A DNA stretch of 64,000 bases, taken from the NCBI GenBank assembly GCA_003762715.1, contig RIBJ01000031.1:1-64000 (forward strand). The letters are read 5' to 3'. Within the stretch, counting starts at the first letter, position 1. Each line of letters opens with the position of its first letter. Of the stretch, positions 55,008 through 62,798 are shown in pieces. The translations under genes and the position numbers were made by a program. This DNA comes from Muribaculaceae bacterium Isolate-104 (HZI) (GTDB lineage Bacteria; Bacteroidota; Bacteroidia; Bacteroidales; Muribaculaceae). The notes beneath the pieces were generated by a model, which saw only the letters and a list, made by a program, of their open reading frames with translations, was not told the origin of the DNA and searched no databases.

Positions 55008-57779
55008 ATGAAAACTTCATTTGCCAATCATATACGCAACCTCTTTTTAAGAGCCGCAGTACCGGTGGCGCTCGCTGCCGCCGTTTCCGCCTGTTCGGAC
55101 TACATAGAGGCTCCAGGCCCCGACTTCACCGTCAGCGACGAACCCACAAATGTCACAGTAAGCCTTTCCATACCCTCAATGACTCCCGTGAGCCGCGCAG
55201 ACCTGTCAAACGCCCAGCTCAAACAGGTCAACTCCGTGTGGGTGCGCACATACAGCTCCATAACCGGCGAGGCTACCTGCGACTGGGTCAAGGTTCAGAC
55301 CGGTCACAGTGACGAACACATATCCCACACCGCCGACCTGAAAACCAAATCGGGCTACAACTTCATTGTCGCTGTGGCAAATGTCGAGAATCCCGGTGTT
55401 ACCGTCGACGAAAACGGCAATATCTCTGAGGAGAAACCCCTCTCCACTCTTCTTGAGGCGGCAGACACCTGGCAGAAATTCCTCGCTATATCCGCCTGCA
55501 CCCCTAACACCACGGAACAACTGTTCAACGGCATCTCTCAGCAGTACCCCACAATACCCATGAGCGGCATATACACCTCCGCGTCAGACATGAATCACCC
55601 CGACGGCGGCTGGGAATCGGCTTGCTATACCCCCATCTTCATCCCCGTCGACAAAGGAAACCCTTACAAACTGCCCGGCATGATTCACCTGCGCAGGCTC
55701 ATCTCCCAGATAAACTTCAACATAATGCCCGGTGACGATGTGACAATATCGCCGCAGAGCTTCACCGTTGTAAACGCGCCCGACTACTCCTGGCTTTACG
55801 AACGGCAAAGCGGCGTCGAAGGAGTGAACCCCAACCCCGGAGATGCCTGCACCGAGGACACAAAAGACAATTTCTACACCACCTCCGAGCAGTTTGCCAG
55901 CAACTACATCTATCCCCTCACCGGCAACAACGTGCCCGAAGGAAGCTACACATTCAACTACTGGCAGGGCGAGAACAAACACATGGCGCTGCCTGCCGCC
56001 AACTGCGACACATACAACAAACGCGAACTTGAAAACAAGCGCACGGCTGAGGGAGCTGTACCCGGCACATCCTCCTCGCTGCAGAACACCGGAGTGTATG
56101 TGAGCCTGTCCGGCGACACCTGGACTCCGAACAACATGGCTTCATACGTCATTCTCCGCTGCGATGTCACCCTCAAGAACCCCGTGAGTGTGGACGGGCG
56201 CGACTACACCCGCGAAGGCAACGGCATATATGTGATACACCTCGGATACTGCGAAGGCGACAACGCCGCCGAGAAATCTGCCGACTTCAACTGCCGCCGA
56301 AACATCAACTACACATACAACATAACAGTCAAGGACATCAACAACATCTATGTCGAGGCGGTTGCCGACACCGAAACACAGCCGGGTGCCGAAGGTCTTG
56401 TGTCTGACGTGGAAAACAAAACCATAATGCTTGACTGCCACTACGGTTCATTCAACGTGTACCTCACCGACGAAGAACTCGGATTCACTCACGACACCGA
56501 CTACACTTTCGGCTACATAGTGCAGGCATTCTTCGGAGGTACCGAGTACACTTTTGACGAGAACAACCCGCCTGCAAACGATAACGAAAGAGCGCTTGTG
56601 CGCTGGATAGAACTGCGCCCCACCACTGGCGAAAACGTTCTCGCCGACTACAAGCCGCTGGCTCCGAAAACCGGCAGCGACGGCAGCACTTTCACACTCG
56701 ACATGGTGCAGAACGGACTGTCTGACGACTGCCGGTCAGCATCCGGCTGGTACACAGTCTTTGTTAACGAATATGTATATGAGGCTGACGCTGACGAAAG
56801 CACCGGTGCCGACAACTGGACAAAATATGTCAACCAGAACAACCGGCGTGCTTACATCCGCGTGCGCCACGGGCTGTCGGCTGACGGCGAAAGCGCCTAT
56901 GCCCAGTCGAAATACGGTGTGTCGCAGCGCTCCATACAGACATACTACTCTCTTGACAACTACACACCCGCCGAGGGAGCCATCCCAGCGAAAACCGCTA
57001 TCGGAGTGGAGCACATAAACGAGCTGCGCGGGCTCAACATGCGCCGCTCCTATTCTCCGACCGGCGTGCTTGACGCCAACAACGGCAGATACAATGTGTG
57101 GGCGTGGCTTAACGGCACCAACTCAGGCACAGCTCCTCAGTCAGGCTCCGCGTCAAAGAGTTGGAGCACTGTGGTGCAGACAAACACCCTGCAGTCGATA
57201 CCCGCCATGACAAATACAAACCAATACTACACCCAGGCGGCATCGGTTCAGAACATGCCGGCTCTGGCACAATTCGGAGGCACACTCAATCCGAGTCCGC
57301 AGGACCCGGTTGCAAGTTCCAATACAAGAAGCGACTACATAGAGGCTATCAACGCATGCATGAGCCGAAACCGCGACCTCAACGGCAACGGCACCATAGA
57401 GCCTGAGGAACTGCGATGGTATGTGCCCGCTCTCGGCAAGTATCTCCGCATGATTCTCGGCAGAAATTCGCTCCAGACACCCCTTATGGACTACGCCAAC
57501 ACCCCGCGGATTTATGTCGGAACCGGCAGCGGCGACAACGGATACGCCACCCGACTTCTCGTGTATGCGAGCAACAACTATGCGCTATGGGCTATGGAGG
57601 GTCTGTCATCATCCGCATGGACCGGCAATTTTCCGCTGTACACTCAAGGCGGTCCATGGGAAGTAAGGTGCATCAGAAATCTCGGATCAAACCTCTCCAC
57701 CGTCACCCCCCGGCGAAAAGGTGTCTGCAGCATACAGCCACAACGCAGCCAAGAGAGTGGTGACCATGAGCTACTATGA
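55008..57779 (+). CDS. Large DUF4906-like fimbrial tip candidate, frameshifted
   Basis: The 923 codons here are the 5' part of a gene that would encode 1080 residues to 58251. Lipobox VSAC (Cys29), FimA/Mfa-like N-terminal sandwich domains (about 40-330), repeated beta domains, then an EF-hand-like loop DLNGNGTIEPEE (residues 790-801) within RDLNGNGTIEPEELRWY. A C-terminal region beginning YATRLLVYASN resembles lectin-like or DUF4906 ends. A C6 run at 57706-57711 throws the frame; C5 gives the fusion VTPGEKVSAAYSHN. The stop at 57779 is therefore premature. The long size and position at the end of the locus suggest a tip adhesin. Confidence 0.85.
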   Translation: MKTSFANHIRNLFLRAAVPVALAAAVSACSDYIEAPGPDFTVSDEPTNVTVSLSIPSMTPVSRADLSNAQLKQVNSVWVRTYSSITGEATCDWVKVQTGHSDEHISHTADLKTKSGYNFIVAVANVENPGVTVDENGNISEEKPLSTLLEAADTWQKFLAISACTPNTTEQLFNGISQQYPTIPMSGIYTSASDMNHPDGGWESACYTPIFIPVDKGNPYKLPGMIHLRRLISQINFNIMPGDDVTISPQSFTVVNAPDYSWLYERQSGVEGVNPNPGDACTEDTKDNFYTTSEQFASNYIYPLTGNNVPEGSYTFNYWQGENKHMALPAANCDTYNKRELENKRTAEGAVPGTSSSLQNTGVYVSLSGDTWTPNNMASYVILRCDVTLKNPVSVDGRDYTREGNGIYVIHLGYCEGDNAAEKSADFNCRRNINYTYNITVKDINNIYVEAVADTETQPGAEGLVSDVENKTIMLDCHYGSFNVYLTDEELGFTHDTDYTFGYIVQAFFGGTEYTFDENNPPANDNERALVRWIELRPTTGENVLADYKPLAPKTGSDGSTFTLDMVQNGLSDDCRSASGWYTVFVNEYVYEADADESTGADNWTKYVNQNNRRAYIRVRHGLSADGESAYAQSKYGVSQRSIQTYYSLDNYTPAEGAIPAKTAIGVEHINELRGLNMRRSYSPTGVLDANNGRYNVWAWLNGTNSGTAPQSGSASKSWSTVVQTNTLQSIPAMTNTNQYYTQAASVQNMPALAQFGGTLNPSPQDPVASSNTRSDYIEAINACMSRNRDLNGNGTIEPEELRWYVPALGKYLRMILGRNSLQTPLMDYANTPRIYVGTGSGDNGYATRLLVYASNNYALWAMEGLSSSAWTGNFPLYTQGGPWEVRCIRNLGSNLSTVTPRRKGVCSIQPQRSQESGDHELL
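57706..57711 (+). repeat. C6 tract at the tip-protein frameshift
   Basis: Six C residues. Five (or eight) would join the 55008 frame to the frame ending at 58251; six, as assembled, gives a stop at 57779. Confidence 0.85.
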
Positions 57780-58251
57780 CCTCAACTCCATTCGCACAGA
57801 AAAATTCTCGCAAACCGGCACACCGATGGTTTTGCACAACCTTGCAAATCAGGAGTATAACCGATGCTACTACGCCTTTCAGTACGCCGAATCAAATTCC
57901 ACCCAGACTAACGGCACGAACATGAACACTACGACAGGCATTTACAATCCCTGCTCTTCATTGAACGACTCCGACCCTGAAAAAAGATGGCGCGTGCCCA
58001 ACCAGAAGGAGCTCACCATTATGCAGAATCTCGGAGTACTGAGCAATATTAGCAATGTTGAATATTATATATCCTGTACCGTCAGCTACTATACTACTAC
58101 CGGTCAGGGCATGACCCTGAACAGCAATCTGACAAGCAGAAAGGTAATGGCAGCCGTTCATAATACCTCAGCAAGCAATGCCACCCAGATACCATTTACC
58201 CAGAGTGGCTATGTGCGTTGCGTTAGAGACGTCGACCCTGACGAGCTGTAA
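57712..58251 (+). pseudogene. Out-of-frame C-terminal part of the tip candidate
   Basis: About 179 codons in the shifted frame, starting GEKVSAAYSHNAAKR. It carries KRWRVPNQKELTIMQN and the terminal SGYVRCVRDVDPDEL, features of the lectin-like or FISUMP-like domain that ends DUF4906-type proteins. It has no start site or signal of its own, so it is the end of the gene at 55008 and not a separate gene. Confidence 0.85.
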
Positions 58252-58273
58252 CTTGCCCGGACACATACACACA

Positions 58274-58318
58274 ACAGGAGGCTGCGGACAAACCCACAGC
58301 CTCCTGTCGTGTTTTTGC
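58274..58318 (+). terminator. Terminator ending the fimbrial locus
   Basis: ACAGGAGGCTG (58274-58284) and CAGCCTCCTGT (58297-58307) form an 11-bp stem with a 12-nt loop, followed by CGTGTTTTTG. Confidence 0.82.
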
Positions 58319-58330
58319 AGACACTGTCCG

Positions 58331-58564
58331 CTACTGCGCGCAGTCGAGAATCGCCCGACTCCTCACATCGACACCAAACTCCCGCGCCCGCGCAAGGATT
58401 GCTCTTGCCAGCCGTGGCTTCAAATCGTCCGGACAATATCGGAAGTAAGCCTCGGCGGCTCGCACATGCGCCGCATCAGGCATCGGATATTCCCGGCGTT
58501 CCGGCAAGCCGAACACACTGTCGGGCAACTCCTTCTTATCCTCGTAGCTTAACCTGTCGCTCAT
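58331..58564 (-). CDS. Small conserved protein, DUF6582-like
   Basis: A 77-residue acidic-basic protein. SVFGLPERREYPMPDAAHVRAAEAYFRYCP matches the pattern of small Bacteroidetes proteins that share a phage-derived DUF6582 signature (landmarks LPERREYP and AAHVRAAEAYF): FxLP.xRxYPixD..HvraA. I recognise the pattern from memory, and the family function is unknown. It is 12 bp downstream of the outer-membrane protein gene on the same strand and may be co-transcribed. Confidence 0.65.
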   Translation of the reverse strand: MSDRLSYEDKKELPDSVFGLPERREYPMPDAAHVRAAEAYFRYCPDDLKPRLARAILARAREFGVDVRSRAILDCAQ

Positions 58565-58576
58565 TTTGATTCTGTA

Positions 58577-59098
58577 TTAAAGACCGATTCTCACACCGAC
58601 ATTAAGCAAACCCTGTGCTCCGAAACCAAGCTCTCCGAACAGCGACACACCGCTGCCCACTCCGGCTTCAAAGCAAAGCGGAGAAATCTGGAAAGCGAAA
58701 TAGCCCTTGTTCTCGCTGTCATGGTCTTCGGAAGATATATGGGTTATGTCGGCTCCGACGCCGAGATGAGCGTACATCTTGAAAACATTTGTGCGGTAAT
58801 ACGCGTAGCGGCCGTTAAGCATAATCACATGATAGTACAGATTATCATCATCATGATGCTTGAACTCACTGCTTGAAAATGTGTAAGAGGGCCCAATCCA
58901 TAAATTAGGCAACACATTGAAATTGATGCCCGCAGTGAGTGCGCCCCACGCTGACTTGACCTTGCCATAGCCGCCGTGCATGTCTGTGGCATCCATCTGG
59001 GTGTACCCTCCGTATCCAAGCTGCAACTCAGTGCCGCGTGCGTTGGCGGCGAAACTCAACCCTGTCACTGCGACGAGAATAAGAAGTAATTTTTTCAT
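58577..59098 (-). CDS. Small outer-membrane beta-barrel protein
   Basis: A 173-residue protein with a signal peptide (about 1-21, ending NARG). Alternating short strands with Gly and aromatic residues follow (TELQLGYGGYTQM, GALTAGINFNVLPNLWIGPSYTF, GVGADITHI), then a C-terminal LNVGVRIGL. This is the pattern of eight-stranded OmpX/OmpW-like porin-family proteins. The function is unknown. The start at 59098 is used (MKKLLLILVAVTGL); the frame's first Met is two codons upstream. Divergent from ybaK with about 160 bp between. Confidence 0.85.
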   Translation of the reverse strand: MKKLLLILVAVTGLSFAANARGTELQLGYGGYTQMDATDMHGGYGKVKSAWGALTAGINFNVLPNLWIGPSYTFSSSEFKHHDDDNLYYHVIMLNGRYAYYRTNVFKMYAHLGVGADITHISSEDHDSENKGYFAFQISPLCFEAGVGSGVSLFGELGFGAQGLLNVGVRIGL

Positions 59099-59219
59099 AA
59101 ACAATAATTAATAGTGAATAAATATGTGCAAAAACCGCTTTGTTCAGGTTTCACACATTCTTACAACGTTGCTCGCGCATTTGTTGTTCACCCCACCCGC
59201 CGCCCAAATAAACGAACTA

Positions 59220-59252
59220 TTTGGCACTGTAGCCAACTTATTATTACCTTTG
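59220..59252 (+). promoter_or_regulatory. Promoter of the ybaK-aroC-yhcC genes
   Basis: TTTG (59220-59223), 21 bp, then TACCTTTG (59245-59252). It leaves a very short leader before the ATG at 59261, and excludes the frame start at 59114. Confidence 0.75.
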
Positions 59253-59260
59253 CGTTACAA

Positions 59261-59746
59261 ATGAAAGACAAAATTCAGAAAACAAACGCGGCAAGACTCC
59301 TTGACAAGGCCGGAATTGACTACACCCTTGTGCCGTACACCGTAGACGAGTCAGACCTGTCGGCGGTTCATGTGGCAGCACAGCTTGGCGAAAACATAAA
59401 ACAGGTTTTCAAGACCATTGTGCTCAAAGGGGAGCGCACAGGGCACTTTGTGTGCGTTGTGCCGGGCGATGCCGAGATAGACCTCAAGCTCGCGGCAAAA
59501 GCGGCGGCAGACAAAAAAGCCGACCTCATACCTATGAAAGAGCTGCTGCCACTCACAGGCTATATAAGAGGCGGCTGCTCTCCCATTGGCATGAAAAAAA
59601 CTTTTCCGATATTTTTCGACTCCTCGGTCACCGCATTTCAGCACATTTACATAAGTGCCGGAGTGCGCGGACTCCAGATAAAAATAAACCCTCTTTCTTT
59701 AATACGGTTCGTAAACGCTTCGACCGCCGACCTTACTGCAAAATGA
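59261..59746 (+). CDS. ybaK: Cys-tRNA(Pro)/Cys-tRNA(Cys) deacylase, YbaK/EbsC type
   Basis: A 161-residue cytoplasmic editing enzyme that removes Cys mischarged onto tRNA-Pro. It shows the YbaK fold: [13 protein letters not shown] start, KTIVLKGE, and the substrate-pocket segment [14 protein letters not shown], which holds the conserved Gly-Cys-Ser-Pro loop. The predicted leader is only a few bases because the promoter's -7 box ends at 59252, so translation may start on a nearly leaderless transcript. Its stop overlaps the aroC start (ATGA), implying translational coupling. Confidence 0.92.
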   Translation: MKDKIQKTNAARLLDKAGIDYTLVPYTVDESDLSAVHVAAQLGENIKQVFKTIVLKGERTGHFVCVVPGDAEIDLKLAAKAAADKKADLIPMKELLPLTGYIRGGCSPIGMKKTFPIFFDSSVTAFQHIYISAGVRGLQIKINPLSLIRFVNASTADLTAK

Positions 59747-60813
59747 ACTCATTCGGACAAATCTACCGCCTGACATCCTTCGGCGAGAGCCACGGTGCCG
59801 CTATCGGCGGCGTTATTGACGGTGTCCCCGCCGGCATCAGAATAGACACAGATCTGATACAACGGCAGCTCGACCGTCGCCGTCCTGGGCAGAGCGACAT
59901 TGTCACAGCACGCCGCGAGTCTGACACTGTAAGAATACTTTCCGGCATTTTTGAAGGACGCACTACCGGCACACCAATCGGCTTCGTCATTGAAAACGCC
60001 GACCAGCACTCCTCCGACTACAACAACATCAAAGACATATACCGTCCCTCGCATGCCGACTTCACTTACTCGGCTAAATACGGTTTCCGTGACCACCGTG
60101 GCGGCGGCCGCTCCTCTGCCCGCGAAACTGCGGCAAGAATTGTTGCCGGCTCGATAGCCGCGCAGGCGCTTGCCGAAAACGGCATACGGATTTTCGCCTA
60201 CATATCAAGCGTCGGCAACATAAGTGTGCGCGCCCCCTACTCGGCTTTCTCGCAGGATGACGTAGACAAAAACATAGTACGCTGTCCCGAACCCGACACC
60301 GCCGAGCAGATGATAGAACTTATACGGCGTGTAAAAGCCGCCGGCGACACAATAGGAGGCACTATCACCGGAGTGATACGCAACTGCCCTGCGGGACTCG
60401 GCGAGCCGGTGTTTGACAAACTCCACGCGCGTCTGGCGTACGCCATGATGAGCATAAACGCCGCCAAGGGGTTTGACTACGGACTCGGATTTGAAAATGC
60501 CGGACGGCTCGGAAGCGAAATGGCAGACTGCTTTGTGCCGGGCAAGCCGGTGACAACTCTGACAAACCACTCCGGTGGAATACAGGGCGGCATATCAAAC
60601 GGCGCCGACATATACTTCAGGGTTGCTTTCAAACCCGTGGCAACCCTGTTGCGCGACATAGATACGGTGGATGCCGACGGAAACCGTGCGGTGCTTCATG
60701 CCAAAGGTCGTCATGACCCTTGCGTTCTGCCCCGCGCCGTGCCTATAGTGGAGGCTATGGCTGCCATGACCGTCTTTGACGCCCTGCTGCTAAACCGTTC
60801 AGCACGTTTCTAA
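59743..60813 (+). CDS. aroC: Chorismate synthase
   Basis: FMN-dependent enzyme of the shikimate pathway that converts 5-enolpyruvylshikimate-3-phosphate to chorismate for aromatic amino acids. The 356-residue product is full length and opens [31 protein letters not shown] (landmark SFGESHG, which holds the first catalytic His). It contains [31 protein letters not shown], and the C-terminal [14 protein letters not shown], all signature blocks. The start overlaps the ybaK stop by 4 nt. The next gene, yhcC, begins 4 nt after its stop. Confidence 0.97.
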   Translation: MNSFGQIYRLTSFGESHGAAIGGVIDGVPAGIRIDTDLIQRQLDRRRPGQSDIVTARRESDTVRILSGIFEGRTTGTPIGFVIENADQHSSDYNNIKDIYRPSHADFTYSAKYGFRDHRGGGRSSARETAARIVAGSIAAQALAENGIRIFAYISSVGNISVRAPYSAFSQDDVDKNIVRCPEPDTAEQMIELIRRVKAAGDTIGGTITGVIRNCPAGLGEPVFDKLHARLAYAMMSINAAKGFDYGLGFENAGRLGSEMADCFVPGKPVTTLTNHSGGIQGGISNGADIYFRVAFKPVATLLRDIDTVDADGNRAVLHAKGRHDPCVLPRAVPIVEAMAAMTVFDALLLNRSARF

Positions 60814-60817
60814 GCCG

Positions 60818-61729
60818 ATGCGCCCGCCATACCGCACTTTTTCCGACTTTCTGGCAGAGCGTTTCCCATGCAAAATGCAGAAACTCACTGTCGATGCAGG
60901 CTTTTCATGCCCGAACCGTGACGGAACCCTGTCAACAGGCGGATGCATATACTGCAACAACAGCTCTTTCACCCCGGTCAGGGCAGATGGCAGCTCTGTG
61001 GCGGTACAGATTGCCCGAAGCAAAGATTTTTTTGCCCGCAAGTATCCCGACATGCGCTACCTTACCTACTTCCAGGCATATACCGGCACCCACGCTCCGG
61101 CAGACACTCTGATGCGCCTTTATTCCGAAGCGCTTGACCAGCCGGGGGTCGACGGCTTAATCATAGGAACACGCCCCGACTGCATGCCGCAGCCCTTGCT
61201 TGAAAGACTCGCGCGCCTGCGCGAATCATGTTTCGTGATGGTGGAATACGGTGCCGAGACATCGCACAACACCACTCTTGACATCATTAACCGCTGCCAC
61301 ACCTGGGAGCAGACATGCGATGCCGTGCGCCGCACAGCCGATGCCGGTATAGAAACCGGACTCCATTTTATAAACGGACTGCCCGGTGAGTCCACGGCTA
61401 TGATGATGCAGACCGTAAAGGCAATAAACACGCTGCCCGTGGATGTTGTGAAATTCCACCAGATGCAGGTGGTCAAAGGCACAGAACTCGCCCGCCGCTA
61501 CCTGCGGGGCGAAGCCGGCATTATAGAGTTTTCGGTAGAGAATTATCTCGACCTGTGCGTGCAGATAGTAAAAACGCTCCGCAGCGACATCGCCATAGAG
61601 CGTTTTGTATCACAGTCACCGGCAGACATGCTGCTGTGTCCCCGCTGGGGATTAAAAAATCACGAATTCACCGACAGGCTAAACTCGCGGCTCAGCTCTA
61701 CCTCTTGCGGTTGCGGACACTCCGGGTAG
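60818..61729 (+). CDS. yhcC: Radical SAM protein, YhcC family (TIGR01212)
   Basis: A 303-residue radical-SAM protein. The family's spaced Cys cluster is in CPNRDGTLSTGGCIYC, where the first Cys is separated from a CxxC pair, as in YhcC. TYFQAYTGTHAP, GTRPDCMP and VEYGAETSHN are further family blocks, with FINGLPGES late. The reaction is not established. The start at 60818 is 4 nt after aroC, so it belongs to the ybaK-aroC unit. Its last 32 bp overlap the convergent gldN gene. Confidence 0.93.
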   Translation: MRPPYRTFSDFLAERFPCKMQKLTVDAGFSCPNRDGTLSTGGCIYCNNSSFTPVRADGSSVAVQIARSKDFFARKYPDMRYLTYFQAYTGTHAPADTLMRLYSEALDQPGVDGLIIGTRPDCMPQPLLERLARLRESCFVMVEYGAETSHNTTLDIINRCHTWEQTCDAVRRTADAGIETGLHFINGLPGESTAMMMQTVKAINTLPVDVVKFHQMQVVKGTELARRYLRGEAGIIEFSVENYLDLCVQIVKTLRSDIAIERFVSQSPADMLLCPRWGLKNHEFTDRLNSRLSSTSCGCGHSG

Positions 61730-62783
61730 CCGTGGAACCTGATTTTACAGACGAGCTTTTTACCCTTTTGGACGGGCGTTTGGACGAAACCCTCGTGCCG
61801 CTTATCTTCCGTGTGCTCTTCTTTGCCGGAGCAATGGAGTCATTGGCAGCCGTGGCGGTACCTGCCTTGGACTGCATCTCCTCAAGCGACGGCACCCAGA
61901 TGTTCTTGTCAAACGATTTCAGCCGGTTCTCTATGCTGTCTTGCGCGTGTTTGAGGTCTTCCGGATCAGGATAGAGCTGCGCCATAGACTTGTTGCGCAG
62001 GTTGCGTGTCTTGTATATCTCTCCTTTATAAAGACCGAGATTGAAATAATCATCGTAAGTGCTCTGCGGCAGATTATTATCATCATCTGTAAAAATCAGC
62101 TGCCCTGCAAGATAAGGACGGATGTCGGCATAACGCACCCAAAACATCGGATACCTTACCGCCTCATGACCAAACTCCTCGCTCCTGTGCAGTACCGGGC
62201 ACAGAGCTTCGACTTTTGTGCGCATTCTGCCCGCACGGCGGTCAAACTCCCAGCGTTCCACCATATAATAGCCCAGCACCTCCGTGGAAGGAATGTCGCT
62301 TTCCTCAATGTCAAACACCTGACGTTTTTCAGAATAGCCCTTGCCCTCGGTGTAATAGATATGGAAACGGTCAAGCATGTCGCGCACCTTCAGCCGGTAC
62401 TCGTCGGTAAACGCTTCCCTGCCGTCGAGATACTCGTATGCCGTAAGCTCTCCCGATGCGAGCAGATGCATCATTATGCGAAACAGGTTTTCCTGCCCGT
62501 CGACACTCTGCTCCGGAAAATACAGCGCCGCATTAGCCGGGTCTTGCAAATCCAGCGAGCGATACACTACTTTCATCCAGGCAAGGTCGGCATCGGTAGC
62601 CGAAACGCCATCCGCGCTCATGCGTCCGCGCGCTCTGTCGCTGACACCGGTCTTTTTTGTGCTTGCCGCGCGGGTATCACTTTTTCTTGATACGGTACTG
62701 CTTACACTCTGCTGAGCATAAGCCGGAACAGCCGCCACAGACAGCATTGCAAAAAGTGATATGCTATATATGAATGATTTCAT
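61698..62783 (-). CDS. gldN: Gliding-motility/T9SS protein GldN (PorN)
   Basis: Periplasmic component of the type IX secretion system, which in the family binds the GldK lipoprotein ring at the outer membrane. The 361-residue protein has a signal peptide (about 1-24). It opens with a Ser/Arg/Lys-rich segment, then the conserved core WMKVVYRSLDLQDPANAALYFPEQ (landmark VVYRSLDL) and IFTDDDNNLPQSTYDDYFNL. ALCPVLHRSEEFG is a further block. A basic C-terminal tail (about 325-361) follows. It lies 15 bp downstream of gldM, in the usual gldK-L-M-N order on the minus strand. It overlaps yhcC by 32 bp at the 3' end. Confidence 0.93.
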   Translation of the reverse strand: MKSFIYSISLFAMLSVAAVPAYAQQSVSSTVSRKSDTRAASTKKTGVSDRARGRMSADGVSATDADLAWMKVVYRSLDLQDPANAALYFPEQSVDGQENLFRIMMHLLASGELTAYEYLDGREAFTDEYRLKVRDMLDRFHIYYTEGKGYSEKRQVFDIEESDIPSTEVLGYYMVERWEFDRRAGRMRTKVEALCPVLHRSEEFGHEAVRYPMFWVRYADIRPYLAGQLIFTDDDNNLPQSTYDDYFNLGLYKGEIYKTRNLRNKSMAQLYPDPEDLKHAQDSIENRLKSFDKNIWVPSLEEMQSKAGTATAANDSIAPAKKSTRKISGTRVSSKRPSKRVKSSSVKSGSTATRSVRNRKR

Positions 62784-62798
62784 AATGATGGATAATTA

